NCBI GenBank assembly: GCA_963765585.1
Contig: CAVXXB010000015.1
Span: 186,001-250,000 of the forward strand
Source: CAVXXB01 sp963765585
GTDB taxonomy: Bacteria; Calditrichota; Calditrichia; JAJRVZ01
DNA length: 64,000 bases
Direction: 5' to 3'
In this document: positions 41,797 through 52,106 of the stretch, in pieces
Layout of the letters: each line of letters starts with the position of its first letter
Position numbering within the stretch: the first letter of the stretch is position 1
Made by a program: the position numbers and the translations under genes
Notes under the pieces: model-generated
What the model was told of the DNA's origin: nothing
The model's input: the letters and a program-made list of their open reading frames with translations, nothing else
The model's database searches: none

Positions 41797-42426
41797 ATGG
41801 GTGAATCACTAAAACGACGCGGATGGTATGATGGCTGGTTCTACGCCAGGTTTATCGATTCCAATGTAACCACATTCCGCAACCGCATATTCAAATACAT
41901 CGATCCTGACAAACGAATTATTGATATAGGATGCGGCACAGGTGGGTTTACCATGAAAATTGCCAGGATCAGTAAATATGTTTTGGGTGTTGATATTTCT
42001 GAGAAACAAATTGCCATGGCGCAGAAGAGACTTGAACAGAGTGATGTGAAAAACCTTGATTTTCTAGCGAGTAATGCAACCGAATTAGAAACCCACATAG
42101 ATGAAAAATTTGACTATGCCATCCTCACCTTCATTATCCATGAAATTGATCAGGCAGAGCGACTGGAACTTCTCTCAGAAATTAAGAAAATTGCACATAA
42201 CATAGTTATCCTTGATTATCACCATCCCATGGGACACAATATATCCGGTTATGTTATCAGGTTAACCGAATTCTTTGCCGGCAAGATTCATTTTAAAAAT
42301 TTCCTGGATTTTAATAAACGGGGTGGACTTGGCCCACTCCTGGAAGACTCGGGGCTTAAAATCATTCAGGATAAAATAAACCGGCCACAGGTTTTCAGGA
42401 CGGTGGTTGTAACACCTGAGAGATAA
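41797..42426 (+). CDS. class I SAM-dependent methyltransferase
   Basis: 209 residues with the Rossmann motif I IDIGCGTGGFT and acidic motif II end GVDISEKQI. The middle of the fold (FDYAILTFIIHEIDQ) resembles methyltransferases of the UbiE/BioC type. The C-terminus (NISGYVIRLTEFFAGK) is longer and hydrophobic, suggesting a membrane-associated or lipid-like acceptor. AAGGAT lies upstream of the ATG. Substrate unknown. Confidence 0.82.
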   Translation: MGESLKRRGWYDGWFYARFIDSNVTTFRNRIFKYIDPDKRIIDIGCGTGGFTMKIARISKYVLGVDISEKQIAMAQKRLEQSDVKNLDFLASNATELETHIDEKFDYAILTFIIHEIDQAERLELLSEIKKIAHNIVILDYHHPMGHNISGYVIRLTEFFAGKIHFKNFLDFNKRGGLGPLLEDSGLKIIQDKINRPQVFRTVVVTPER

Positions 42427-42447
42427 ACTAGCAGAGACACATTGAAA

Positions 42448-42521
42448 ATCCTGCATCTTGTATCTTGGATCCAGCATCTAGCATCCTGTATCCTGTATCC
42501 TGTATCTTGTATCTTGTATCC
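42448..42521. repeat. ten-unit heptad array (ATCCTGT/ATCTTGT type)
   Basis: Ten consecutive seven-base units starting at 42448 (ATCCTGC, ATCTTGT, ATCTTGG, ATCCAGC, ATCTAGC, then ATCCTGT three times and ATCTTGT twice) with an ATCC tail. ATCCTGT is the reverse complement of the heptamer repeated at 18741-18789. It lies between the two methyltransferase genes, ending 24 bp before the DNA methyltransferase ATG. Confidence 0.95.
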
Positions 42522-42544
42522 AAATTTTTTCTTAACTTTCTGCC

Positions 42545-43768
42545 ATGCCAGATAATGATTTCAACCTAATCCACGGCGATGCCCGGCAAATGCCTGAAAT
42601 TCACGACCGATCTGTACATTTGATCGTCACTTCTCCGCCCTACTGGCAGATCAAGGATTATGGACCCAAAAAACAAATTGGGTATCACCAAACTTATGAA
42701 GAATATATAAATAACCTTAATCTGGTTTGGAGTGAATCATTTCGTATTCTTGAAAATGGTTGCCGTTTATGTATCAATATCGGAGACCAATATGCCCGGG
42801 CGGTTGATTATGGTCGCTATAAAGTCATCCCAATCCGTACTGAAATTATCAAATATTGTGAATGTATCGGTTTGGATTATATGGGTTCGATTATCTGGCA
42901 AAAAGTATCTAATATCAGTACCACCGGAGGCGGACATGTGATGGGATCTTATCCCTATCCACGGAATGGTATATTGAAACTGGATTACGAATATATACTT
43001 ATTTTCAAAAAGTCGGGAAAAGCACCAGCGGTCAATCCAAAACATAAAAAGCAATCTGCTCTGACAAATGAAGAATGGAAGGAATATTTTTCCGGTCATT
43101 GGAAATTCCCGGGCGTCAGACAAAAAGAACACCTCGCAATGTTTCCTGAAGAGCTGCCGCGACGCCTGATTAAAATGTTCAGTTTTGTGGGTGACCATGT
43201 TTTTGATCCGTTTTTGGGTAGCGGCACGACAATGAAAGTGGCAAAAGAATTAAAACGCCGCTGTAGTGGTTATGAGATAAACAGTGAATATATCACAATC
43301 ATAAAAAACAATCTGGATGTGCGAATTAAATTAATTGTTCAGGAGAATGGAACGCTTGATTATTCTCAACGAATTCAAAAACAACCTTATATATTCAGGG
43401 ATCCTAACCAGATAAAAAAATTAAGCGAAGAGAACAAAAATAGCCAACCGGTTGAAGAATATTTTAAGGTTGTAAAAGTATTGTCCCCACTCATGATGGA
43501 ACTTAATGATGGAAATAGGATCACTTTACTCGGACTTCGAGAGTTCTCCGGTACAAAGCTGGCGGCAGTAAATTTCCTGGTTGAAAACGTTCTAGGCAAA
43601 CATGTCTTTTTTAGACTGGACGATAATCATGACGACTCACATGTTTATCTGTACCTGAAAAACAAAACATTTATCAATGCCCATTTGATAAAAAAGGGTT
43701 TGGTCAAAGTTGATACCAGAATAAATTTCCATCACAAAAGAAGATTCATGACATATCTGCCAGAGTAA
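42545..43768 (+). CDS. solitary DNA methyltransferase (amino-methylating, beta-class order) with staphylococcal-nuclease-like C-domain
   Basis: 407 residues. The catalytic motif IV TSPPYW (residues about 29-34) precedes the SAM-binding DPFLGSGTT (221-229), the order of beta-class N4-cytosine/N6-adenine methyltransferases; SPPY favours N4-cytosine but does not prove it. From about residue 305 there is a separate domain resembling the staphylococcal nuclease/OB fold (LNDGNRITLLGLREFSG, AAVNFLVENVLGKHV, YLYLKNKTFINAHLIKKGLVKV). The nuclease Arg/Asp/Glu catalytic set is not conserved, so it is probably a binding module. No restriction endonuclease gene is nearby, so it looks like an orphan, perhaps regulatory, enzyme. 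Confidence 0.83.
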   Translation: MPDNDFNLIHGDARQMPEIHDRSVHLIVTSPPYWQIKDYGPKKQIGYHQTYEEYINNLNLVWSESFRILENGCRLCINIGDQYARAVDYGRYKVIPIRTEIIKYCECIGLDYMGSIIWQKVSNISTTGGGHVMGSYPYPRNGILKLDYEYILIFKKSGKAPAVNPKHKKQSALTNEEWKEYFSGHWKFPGVRQKEHLAMFPEELPRRLIKMFSFVGDHVFDPFLGSGTTMKVAKELKRRCSGYEINSEYITIIKNNLDVRIKLIVQENGTLDYSQRIQKQPYIFRDPNQIKKLSEENKNSQPVEEYFKVVKVLSPLMMELNDGNRITLLGLREFSGTKLAAVNFLVENVLGKHVFFRLDDNHDDSHVYLYLKNKTFINAHLIKKGLVKVDTRINFHHKRRFMTYLPE

Positions 43769-43909
43769 CTATGCCTGATTATTTTGAACAAGTTGCACAT
43801 CTTTTATGACATGTAATGGAATAATTCTTAAATTAATTTTTTCTAACCGAATAAAATGAATCCCTTCATGCGTTACAGCGCATATTAATCAGAGAACGAA
43901 AGGTTTTTC

Positions 43910-45060
43910 ATGAATAAAAAGATGATCATTATCCCTCTTGCCATTTTACTGGGCGGCTTCCTCATTATGCAATTTCTTATGTCATTTCGCGAGGATCAAC
44001 CTGCGCAGGTAAGGGAGATCAAGGCAAAGATTGTGGATGCACAAGTGGTGACACTCTCAGATGTTAGTTCACAGATAATTGGTTACGGTCGCGTGACATC
44101 CGCACAACCCGTAACCCTGGTCAGTGAGGTAAATGGGATCCTGGAATCGGGCACCATTCCTTTCCGTCCTGCTCAGGATTTTAACAAGGGTGATATTCTG
44201 CTCAAAGTGGATGACCGTCAAATCCGATTAGATATTAATACCGCAAAGAGTGATTTGCTCAATGCATTGTCTGTGGTACTGCCAGAAATCAAGGTAGATT
44301 TTCCCGATGACTATACCATATGGCAAAACTATTTTAATTCAATCAGTTATGATAAAAAATTAGCGGCCATGCCCGAGATCAATAATCAAAAGATCAAGCT
44401 GTTCTTATCCCGTTTCAATGTATTTAAATTATATTATCAGATTAGGAACTTAGAGATCCAATTGGAAAAACACTTTTTTATTGCTCCTTTCAATGGGATC
44501 GATAATTTCAACAGTACGATATGCCGGATCAACCACAAGGGTTGGGAATCACACTTGGTGAAATTATTAATATGGATGATCTGGAAATTGAGGTTCCATT
44601 GCCCGTAAATGACATCGAATGGATTGACAAAGACAAGCCTGTCATATTTACTTCAACTGAAATGAGTGGCAGCTGGTCCGGCAGAGTAAAACGTATCGGC
44701 AAAAACATTGATACCCGGACACAAACCGTTCAGGTATTTATTGCCGTTCAAAATTCAAAAAAATCTGGATTATTTAATGGTGCATTTCTTGAGGCCAACA
44801 TTCCCGGTAAAACAATTAATAATGCCATTTCCATCCCCAGAAAACTAATATATGATAATCAGTATGTTTATCTGGTAACAAACGGTCAGTTGGAATATCG
44901 CCGGATTAAAGTTGCGCGTCGCGAAATGAACAGCGTGATTATTAATAGTGGTCTCGCCGTGAATGATACTCTGGTCACCGAAGTCTTACAGGGCGTGGCA
45001 GCTGGGATGCCTGCCAAACCAAACTTATCTGTAGAGAAACAAGAGGTCGTTCATGAGTAA
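43910..45060 (+). CDS. RND periplasmic adaptor (membrane fusion protein), two frameshifts
   Basis: Couples the RND pump to the TolC channel in the periplasm. One N-terminal membrane helix, then a lipoyl/hairpin region (LVSEVNGILES, FNKGDILLKVDDRQI), beta-barrel (NMDDLEIEVPLPV, RVKRIGKNIDTRTQTVQV) and membrane-proximal domain. The lipoyl second half lies in a third frame between breaks at about 44498-44505 and 44544-44549 (one extra base each); restoring it gives the expected APFNG...ISTV...GSTTRVG...TLGEII sequence. AAAGG precedes the ATG. It overlaps the pump gene by eight bases, so these are translationally coupled. Confidence 0.88.
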
Positions 45061-48000
45061 ATTTATTGGTTTTTTGGTCCGCTATCCCATTTGGGCCAAT
45101 GTGATTATGATCAGCGTACTTGGTTTTGGTTTGATTAGTTTTGCCGGAATGAGTTATAGTTTTTTTCCGGAACTGGAGACCGATATTATAACAATTCAGG
45201 TAATTTATCCGGGTGCCTCACCCCAGGAAATTGAAGAAGGGGTGGTTTTGAAAATTGAGGAAAATCTGGATGGGTTGGAAGGGGTTGAACGCGTCACTTC
45301 CGTATCCCGTGAAAATAATGCCACGGTATCAGTTGAAATTACATTCGGATCTGATATAGATAAAATGCTTAATGATGTAAAAAATGCTGTGGATCAGATT
45401 AATTCATTTCCCCAGGGGATTGAAAAACCGGTTATTTTTGAACAGAAATTCAGATCCCGTGCAATCTCAGTTGTAATTTATGGAGAAACCGATCTTTTTA
45501 ATCTAAAAGTAGTTGCCGAAAATCTACGAGAAGAATTATTGGCATCAACCGAAATCTCCCAGGTTAGCCTGGCTGGACTACCGAAACTTGAGTTCTCAAT
45601 TGAAGTTCCCGAATCAAATCTTCGACAATATGAATTAACTTTTGAAGAAATCGCCAGTGCTGTGCGATCGGCCAATATAAATATTTCCGGTGGGAAAATT
45701 GAAACCGAAGGTGAAGAAATTTTAATCCGGGCCTATGGCCGGAATTATTTTGCAGAAGATCTGGAAAATATTATCGTCCGAAGCAATACCGCTGGAACCA
45801 CAATTTTTTTAAGGGATATTGCATCCATAAGAGAACGTTGGGAAGATAATCCCAATAAGGTATATTATAATGGCAAAAACAGTGTGGTGTTGAGTGTCGA
45901 TAAAACCAGCAGCGAAGATATACTGGATGTCGTAAACCGGACTCGCATGGAAATTTCTGATTTCAACTCCAGTAATAATCAAATTCAGGCAATAATTCTC
46001 GATGACCGGACCATCAATCTTAGACAACGTCTTGAATTACTTCGCAATAATGGACTAATTGGTTTAATAATGGTCATTGTTACACTCGGCGTGTTTTTGA
46101 ATTTACGCATGTCATTTTGGGTATCGATTGGTATTCCCTTCTCATTTGCCGGAATGTTTATTGTTGCATCGATGGTAGGCATTACCGTAAATGCGATATC
46201 CACATTCGGAATGATCATCGTTGTGGGTATCTTGGTAGATGACGCCATTGTTGTTGCTGAAAATATATTTGCACATTTTGAACGAGGTGTCCCTGCGTTT
46301 AAAGCAGCCGTTGATGGGACGGTTGAGATGATTGCGCCTGTATTTACTTCGGTCATGACCACGATTATCGTGTTTATTCCATTCTTTTTCCTTGAGGGTT
46401 TCCTGGGCAAATTTATCTGGCATATGGCACTGGTAGTTGTGGCATCTCTGGCATTCTCACTGATTGAAGCTTTCATTATTTTACCGCCTCATTTAGCCCA
46501 TTCAAAGGGATTACATCCTCACCGGGATGACAGTGCGGCACGCAAAAGATTTGAAAAGTTTATTAACTACTTTACAAATACCATATATGCCCAAACACTT
46601 CACTGGTCATTAAAACATAAATGGATTACCCTGGTTACCCCGGTTGCGTTTTTAATGATCACGATTGGCTTACTGGCAGGCGGATTCATCGGCGCCACAC
46701 CTTTCCCGTATATTGATTCCGATAATCTGCCAATAAATGTTACTCTGATTGCCGGAAGTCAGGAAGCAGAGACAGATTCTTTGCTGGCCGGAATCGAAAA
46801 AATTTGCTGGCAGGTAAATGACGAATTAAAAGCGGATCGGGAAGACGGGAAAGATGTTATTCTGCGTATCAGGAGAGAAATCGGCAGAAATGACTTTGGT
46901 GAATCCGGTAGTAATTCCGGGAGATTGTTTCTTGAATTGCTGGATGGTGAAACCAGAAACATGGAAAGTTTCTACATATCCCAACGTCTGCGCGAAGCTG
47001 TCGGCCCGGTGCCACGGGTACAGAACATTACGTTTGGACAACAGGGCTTTTTTGGTAAACCAATTTCAATTAGTTTGCTTGGGAATGATTTGCGCCAGTT
47101 AAATAAGGCCAGGGATTTACTTGTTGCTGAATTGCAAAATTTTAGTCCGTTAAAAGACGTGACTGATTCAAATCAGGAAGGCCGCAGGGAATTAAATATC
47201 CAATTAAAACCACGGGCACATGCCCTGGGATTGAAATTGTCGGATATTGCCGGCCAGGTTCGTCAGGGATTTTTCGGTCAGGAAGTTCAACGGATTCAGC
47301 GTGGCAGAGATGAAATTCGTGTATGGGTCCGGTATCCGGAAACCGATCGGGCGGCCACCGGATTCCTGGATAAGATGCGCATTCGTACTCCTTCAGGAGA
47401 GAGTTATCCGTTTAGTAAACTGGCGGAATATGAGATAAAACGCGGATTAATTGCCATTAACCATTTGGATAAAAAAAGAGAAATTAAGATAGAAGCTAAT
47501 TTGGCCAACGAGAAAGCGGATTTACCACCCATACAGGCGCAGATACAAAACGTTTTTGTCCCCGCCATATTGTCTCAGGTAGATGGGATACAAGTTTCTT
47601 TTGAAGGTCAGTCCAGAAATCGCGAGAAGGAAGCAAAGTCAATGCAACGGGTATTTCCTCTGGCATTAATTGGCATGTTTATTCTGTTGATCCTTGTTTT
47701 CAGATCCGCTGCCCAGGCGGGCCTAATTTTTTCACTTATCCCGCTGGGAATTATTGGTGCCATATTAGGACATGGCATTCAGGGCGCGCAACTTTCTTTT
47801 CTTTCCCTATATGGTGTACTGGCACTTACCGGAATTATCATCAATGATAGTATTGTCTTTGTAGACCAGATTAATAGGAATTTAAAGAGTGGACAAAAGA
47901 TTTACGATGCAACCCATAACGCCGGTCTTGCACGACTACGCCCGATTCTTCTGACTACATTTACCACAACATTCGGACTGGCGCCCATCATTTTAGAAAC

Positions 48001-48214
48001 CAGTCGCCAGGCACAATTTTTGATTCCTATGGCAATTTCGGTGGCCTATGGTTTGATTTTTGGTACTGGAATCCTGCTACTTGTTTTGCCCGCCGGATTT
48101 TTAGTTCTAAACCGCATACGTACATCGTCGGCGCGCTTGATGGGTAAAGAGCTTACACCGGAACAGGCGGAACCCGCCGTTAAAGAATTACATGCAGAGG
48201 AAATTCATGTTTAA
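45053..48214 (+). CDS. RND efflux permease (AcrB/HAE1 superfamily)
   Basis: Proton-driven trimeric exporter of the inner membrane. 1053 residues and intact. It shows the usual two homologous halves of six helices with large periplasmic loops; the TM4 motif GILVDDAIVVAENI carries the proton-relay Asp pair, matched in the second half by GIIINDSIVFVDQI. Start follows AGAGG within the adaptor's last codons. It overlaps the downstream TolC gene by eight bases. Substrate not predictable; divergence from the second pump at 58263 suggests a different cargo. Confidence 0.95.
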   Translation: MSKFIGFLVRYPIWANVIMISVLGFGLISFAGMSYSFFPELETDIITIQVIYPGASPQEIEEGVVLKIEENLDGLEGVERVTSVSRENNATVSVEITFGSDIDKMLNDVKNAVDQINSFPQGIEKPVIFEQKFRSRAISVVIYGETDLFNLKVVAENLREELLASTEISQVSLAGLPKLEFSIEVPESNLRQYELTFEEIASAVRSANINISGGKIETEGEEILIRAYGRNYFAEDLENIIVRSNTAGTTIFLRDIASIRERWEDNPNKVYYNGKNSVVLSVDKTSSEDILDVVNRTRMEISDFNSSNNQIQAIILDDRTINLRQRLELLRNNGLIGLIMVIVTLGVFLNLRMSFWVSIGIPFSFAGMFIVASMVGITVNAISTFGMIIVVGILVDDAIVVAENIFAHFERGVPAFKAAVDGTVEMIAPVFTSVMTTIIVFIPFFFLEGFLGKFIWHMALVVVASLAFSLIEAFIILPPHLAHSKGLHPHRDDSAARKRFEKFINYFTNTIYAQTLHWSLKHKWITLVTPVAFLMITIGLLAGGFIGATPFPYIDSDNLPINVTLIAGSQEAETDSLLAGIEKICWQVNDELKADREDGKDVILRIRREIGRNDFGESGSNSGRLFLELLDGETRNMESFYISQRLREAVGPVPRVQNITFGQQGFFGKPISISLLGNDLRQLNKARDLLVAELQNFSPLKDVTDSNQEGRRELNIQLKPRAHALGLKLSDIAGQVRQGFFGQEVQRIQRGRDEIRVWVRYPETDRAATGFLDKMRIRTPSGESYPFSKLAEYEIKRGLIAINHLDKKREIKIEANLANEKADLPPIQAQIQNVFVPAILSQVDGIQVSFEGQSRNREKEAKSMQRVFPLALIGMFILLILVFRSAAQAGLIFSLIPLGIIGAILGHGIQGAQLSFLSLYGVLALTGIIINDSIVFVDQINRNLKSGQKIYDATHNAGLARLRPILLTTFTTTFGLAPIILETSRQAQFLIPMAISVAYGLIFGTGILLLVLPAGFLVLNRIRTSSARLMGKELTPEQAEPAVKELHAEEIHV

Positions 48215-49505
48215 AATAATTTTAATTGGCTTAATGTTCATGGTTCCCGTTTTTGCCCAGGAGCTAATGACCGCAGAAAATGCAATAACGATAGGTCTGA
48301 GTAATAATTATGACATTCAAATTGCCAGGAATAACAGAGAAATTGCCAGGAATAACACAGGGAAAGGGACAGCAGAGTTCTTGCCCCTGATTGATGTAAA
48401 TGCATCTTATCGCCAGGCCCATAGTGATCAGGAATCAAATTCGCCATTCAGTTTTGGTAGCGCAGATTCAAAAAATTTAACTGCCGGCGCTTCTTTAAAC
48501 TGGACGCTGTTTGATGGATTTAAAATGTTTACCACCAATAGCCAATACCGGGAGCTGGCAGAACTGGGCGAGTTCCAGGCGAGAAATTCAATTGAAAACA
48601 GTGTAGTAGGCATTCTGGTTGGCTTTTTGAATGTGGTCCAGCAGGAAGAACTACTCGATGTAGCAAAAAATGCGCTGGAAATATCGCGCGCCCGGCTGGA
48701 AAAGGAAGAAGTTAAAGCAGAATTGGGTAGTTCATCTTCGACAGATTATTTAAATGCCAAAGTCTCATATAACAATGACCGTTCCACACTACTAAACCAG
48801 GAATTAAGACTGCTGGTGGCAAAAAAGGAATTAAATATTTTCCTCGGAAGAGAAGTATCCACCCCTATTCAGGTTAAGAAGGAGATAAACATTTCCCCAT
48901 TGCAATATACCGTTGACGAACTTCAGGATCTGGCATTAGAAAGGAACAGCACGCTCTCTATTGCTGAACAAAGTAAAATTATTGCTGAGCAAAACATTTC
49001 AATTGCCACTTCACCTTTTTATCCAAGACTACTTTTTAGTTTTAATTATAATTATATCGATTTGAATAGTGAAACTGCACGATTTGAGGATCCGGTAAAG
49101 TCAAAAACCGATGAATATGCCGGCGCTTTGAATCTTACCTATAATATCTTTAATGGTATGCGTGACAAGATTAACCGACAAAATGCGATACTTAACGATC
49201 GGAATGCGGAATTGACTCTGTTGGATGTGCGAAATAAAATAGCCGGCCTGGTCAGAGAGCGATATGTGACCATGCAAAAACGATTAGAATTAATGGAATT
49301 AGAAGAACAGAATGTCGTCGCGGCTACGCAGAACCTGCAATTGCAGCAGGATAAGTATAATATTGGCGCAACCACTTCTATAGAGTTCCGGGACGCACAG
49401 GTGAATCTGATTCGCTCGCAAAGTACTTTAATTGTTGCGCGATTTCAGGCACGCATAAGTCGTCTGGAAATTGAGCAGTTAATCGGCAATATTCAGATAG
49501 ACTAA
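48207..49505 (+). CDS. TolC-family outer-membrane efflux channel (RND operon 1)
   Basis: 432 residues: signal peptide (ending FAQ), then the paired long helices of the TolC fold (ENAITIGLSNNYDIQIAR, repeated later as ELQDLALERNSTLSIAEQ), ending in the helix with LRSQSTLIVARFQARI. An in-frame duplication of seven residues (IARNNRE/IARNNTG) comes from an 18-bp direct repeat at 48319-48336 and 48340-48357. AGAGGAA lies seven bases before the ATG at 48207, so the frame from 48192 is not used. Completes the adaptor-pump-channel operon. Confidence 0.92.
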   Translation: MFKIILIGLMFMVPVFAQELMTAENAITIGLSNNYDIQIARNNREIARNNTGKGTAEFLPLIDVNASYRQAHSDQESNSPFSFGSADSKNLTAGASLNWTLFDGFKMFTTNSQYRELAELGEFQARNSIENSVVGILVGFLNVVQQEELLDVAKNALEISRARLEKEEVKAELGSSSSTDYLNAKVSYNNDRSTLLNQELRLLVAKKELNIFLGREVSTPIQVKKEINISPLQYTVDELQDLALERNSTLSIAEQSKIIAEQNISIATSPFYPRLLFSFNYNYIDLNSETARFEDPVKSKTDEYAGALNLTYNIFNGMRDKINRQNAILNDRNAELTLLDVRNKIAGLVRERYVTMQKRLELMELEEQNVVAATQNLQLQQDKYNIGATTSIEFRDAQVNLIRSQSTLIVARFQARISRLEIEQLIGNIQID

Positions 49506-49564
49506 TTTATAGATGGGACCTCAGTGTCCGGTCCACAGCATCAGATTCCATAAACAGATTCAAT

Positions 49565-51955
49565 TTATAAGTTATACCCGGCTGTGAAATAAAATCGTGG
49601 TAAGTATGTACCGGGTTGATAAGTATTCTTTTCTCCCCAGGTAAAATCTATCTCAACTGGTCCAAGGACAGAATTATATATCATCCCAAACCCAAATCCC
49701 CATAGAGTGGATCCTGTGTGAAAATTTTTTGATAAGCCCAGTCGGTATATAGGCGAGGCATTCACTACACCACGGATATAAATGCCGGTCAATACCTGAA
49801 TTATGTAATCAGCTCTGGCAATGGCAAAACGTGTTCCAAAACCCTGATTATATTCCAGACCGAAAAAGGATTGGGGCCCACCGATAAAAAAAGTGGTTTT
49901 GTGGAAAGGCTCGTCTTCCGCAGATTGAAGATACTGGGCATGAAGTCTGAATGTATGAATTGATGCTATGGTTTTGTATAAATCAATTTGCGATTTGAAT
50001 CTTACATAGTCATAATTAGAACCCAGATCAGTTGAACTGTATTCAAGATCTGCATTGAGTTTTATACCCTCTTTTGGGATCAATACATTATCAAGTAAAT
50101 CGACGGCTAAATCCCCATATAAGGATATAATATTATCATTAAAGCTGTCTGGTTCATCCTCGATCTCACCTATATCTAATTGGATATTCGGATATTCAAA
50201 TAGTATTGCTCCCCTCAGATTCAGGTAATTTAAAGGTGTCAGGCCGACACCACCACCAAAATACCAATATCTTTCATCATATTTTAGAACTTTATTCCCG
50301 TTTGTATCATAAAAATCTCTGGGTATGCTCTGATATCCTCCGGATAGCAATGGATAGAACGGAAAATCTATTGATCTGGTTGGGTAGAGAATTTCGGTTT
50401 CAAACCGGGTTAATCCCGAAAACTGCACGCGGAAATCATAAAAAAGACCTGGTACCCATATAGGTGTACCTGATATTCCAATCGCACCAACTAATTTATG
50501 ATAATCATTATAATGCAGGCCAAAACGAAAACGGGACAGAGCGGATTCAACTACCTCCACATCCAGTGAAATAGTATCATCATCATTTTGATCTATATTA
50601 TAACGAATGACAGAAAAGTATTTAAGACCATACAGCAGAGAGACATTATATTCAAACTGATATATATCCAGTCTTTGCTGTGGTGTTAAACCCAGAAATT
50701 GGAGAATAAAATCTTCACTGATATTTTTGTGCCCGGTTACTTTGACACTTTTTAAAACCGGCATGAGATTTTTTTTCACTAATACATTCAGCTCTCCATT
50801 TTCCGTTGAGTCTTTTTTCAGATCCGCCTCGATAGCAATCAGGTGTGAAGCTTTGTTAAATCTGTCAAGCCTTGATTTCATTATTGTTTCATTGAATGGT
50901 TTGCCGGTTTTTACCCATAATATTTTTTCGATTCTGGCCTCAGAATAGTCCGGATCTCCACTCACTTTTATTTGTGACAAAATAGGTTTGTTTTGATTAG
51001 TATCCCTTCGTTTTGCGGAATTAATTCTATTTTTAAGAAGTACTAATTGATCAATAACCTCATAAGCTGCTATCTTACCACGATTAATTATTTCAAGAAT
51101 TTTACTTTTTTCAAAATCCGACAACGAATACCCGGAAATATCCTGCTGAATCAATAAATCAGCTGCGTCGATCGTCGCTTGTAATTTGTCTTTGCGAGGG
51201 ACATCCAGGGTACGGTCAATTATTGTCATCAGATTATTATAATAATCCGCATCGTGCGGGGTGCTCACCAAATTTAATCCAATGACAAAATCCGATCCCA
51301 TCTTTTGTGCCACATCAACCGGAAAATTGTTAGTCATCCCGCCATCAACCACCATAGCTGTGTCATACTTAACCGGTGCAAATGCTGTGGGAATTGACAT
51401 AGTCGCCCGCATTGCCTTAGCCAGCGAGCCATCGCTAAAAATAATCTCATTACCCGTCACGAGATCGGCACCAATACAACGAAATGGTATAGGTAAATCA
51501 TCAAAAGATTTTATACCTTCAAAGGGATAGGTAATCTGAAAAAAGGTATTGTAAATTTTCTGTCCGGCAACTATGCCGCTGGGAAGAGTTGGAGCAAATC
51601 CTGAAAGTTCCATTGACAGCTGGTATATTCCTGAATTTTTTTTGATATGATAGGGAATCATATCACGCGAGGGAGTATCATCAAAGATTTCTGCCCAGTT
51701 TAGATTCACTATGAATTCTTGCATTTGCTGGGTAGATAATCCCATCGAATAAAGTGCACCAACCAGTCCGCCCATACTGGTACCAGCCACATAGCTGATG
51801 GGAATATCCAATGAGTCTATCACATGAAGTGCACCAATATGAGCAAATCCTAATGCACCGCCGCCACGCAGCGCTAAACCAACTTTAAAATCGTTACTGT
51901 TTTGAGCTGTTGCGACAGTAAATGAAATAACAATAAATAATAGTAATTTTCGCAT
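49565..51955 (-). CDS. patatin-like phospholipase fused to POTRA and BamA-type barrel (type Vd secretion-like)
   Basis: 796 residues with signal peptide (ending ATAQ). The patatin domain (about 25-320) has the oxyanion GGGALGFAHIG, nucleophile Ser60 in GTSMGG and Asp204 in DGGMTNNFP. At least one POTRA domain follows (about 340-440), then a 16-strand BamA/Omp85 barrel with an aromatic last strand (FYFTAGYNL). The order matches PlpD-type autotransporters, in which the lipase is exported through its own barrel, so lipid hydrolysis at the cell surface is likely. Minus strand, convergent with the RND operon. Confidence 0.92.
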   Translation of the reverse strand: MRKLLLFIVISFTVATAQNSNDFKVGLALRGGGALGFAHIGALHVIDSLDIPISYVAGTSMGGLVGALYSMGLSTQQMQEFIVNLNWAEIFDDTPSRDMIPYHIKKNSGIYQLSMELSGFAPTLPSGIVAGQKIYNTFFQITYPFEGIKSFDDLPIPFRCIGADLVTGNEIIFSDGSLAKAMRATMSIPTAFAPVKYDTAMVVDGGMTNNFPVDVAQKMGSDFVIGLNLVSTPHDADYYNNLMTIIDRTLDVPRKDKLQATIDAADLLIQQDISGYSLSDFEKSKILEIINRGKIAAYEVIDQLVLLKNRINSAKRRDTNQNKPILSQIKVSGDPDYSEARIEKILWVKTGKPFNETIMKSRLDRFNKASHLIAIEADLKKDSTENGELNVLVKKNLMPVLKSVKVTGHKNISEDFILQFLGLTPQQRLDIYQFEYNVSLLYGLKYFSVIRYNIDQNDDDTISLDVEVVESALSRFRFGLHYNDYHKLVGAIGISGTPIWVPGLFYDFRVQFSGLTRFETEILYPTRSIDFPFYPLLSGGYQSIPRDFYDTNGNKVLKYDERYWYFGGGVGLTPLNYLNLRGAILFEYPNIQLDIGEIEDEPDSFNDNIISLYGDLAVDLLDNVLIPKEGIKLNADLEYSSTDLGSNYDYVRFKSQIDLYKTIASIHTFRLHAQYLQSAEDEPFHKTTFFIGGPQSFFGLEYNQGFGTRFAIARADYIIQVLTGIYIRGVVNASPIYRLGLSKNFHTGSTLWGFGFGMIYNSVLGPVEIDFTWGEKNTYQPGTYLPRFYFTAGYNL

Positions 51956-52106
51956 AGAATATTTTTCCTGGTTATTTATGCATGACCCGAAAAGTTTAGT
52001 CTAAAGTTACTAAAAACAAGTATCATCCACATGCAACTTTAGTTGTAATTATCAGGATTAATCTTCCTTATTGAACAATACCACAAAAAAAAATTTTACA
52101 TAAAAC

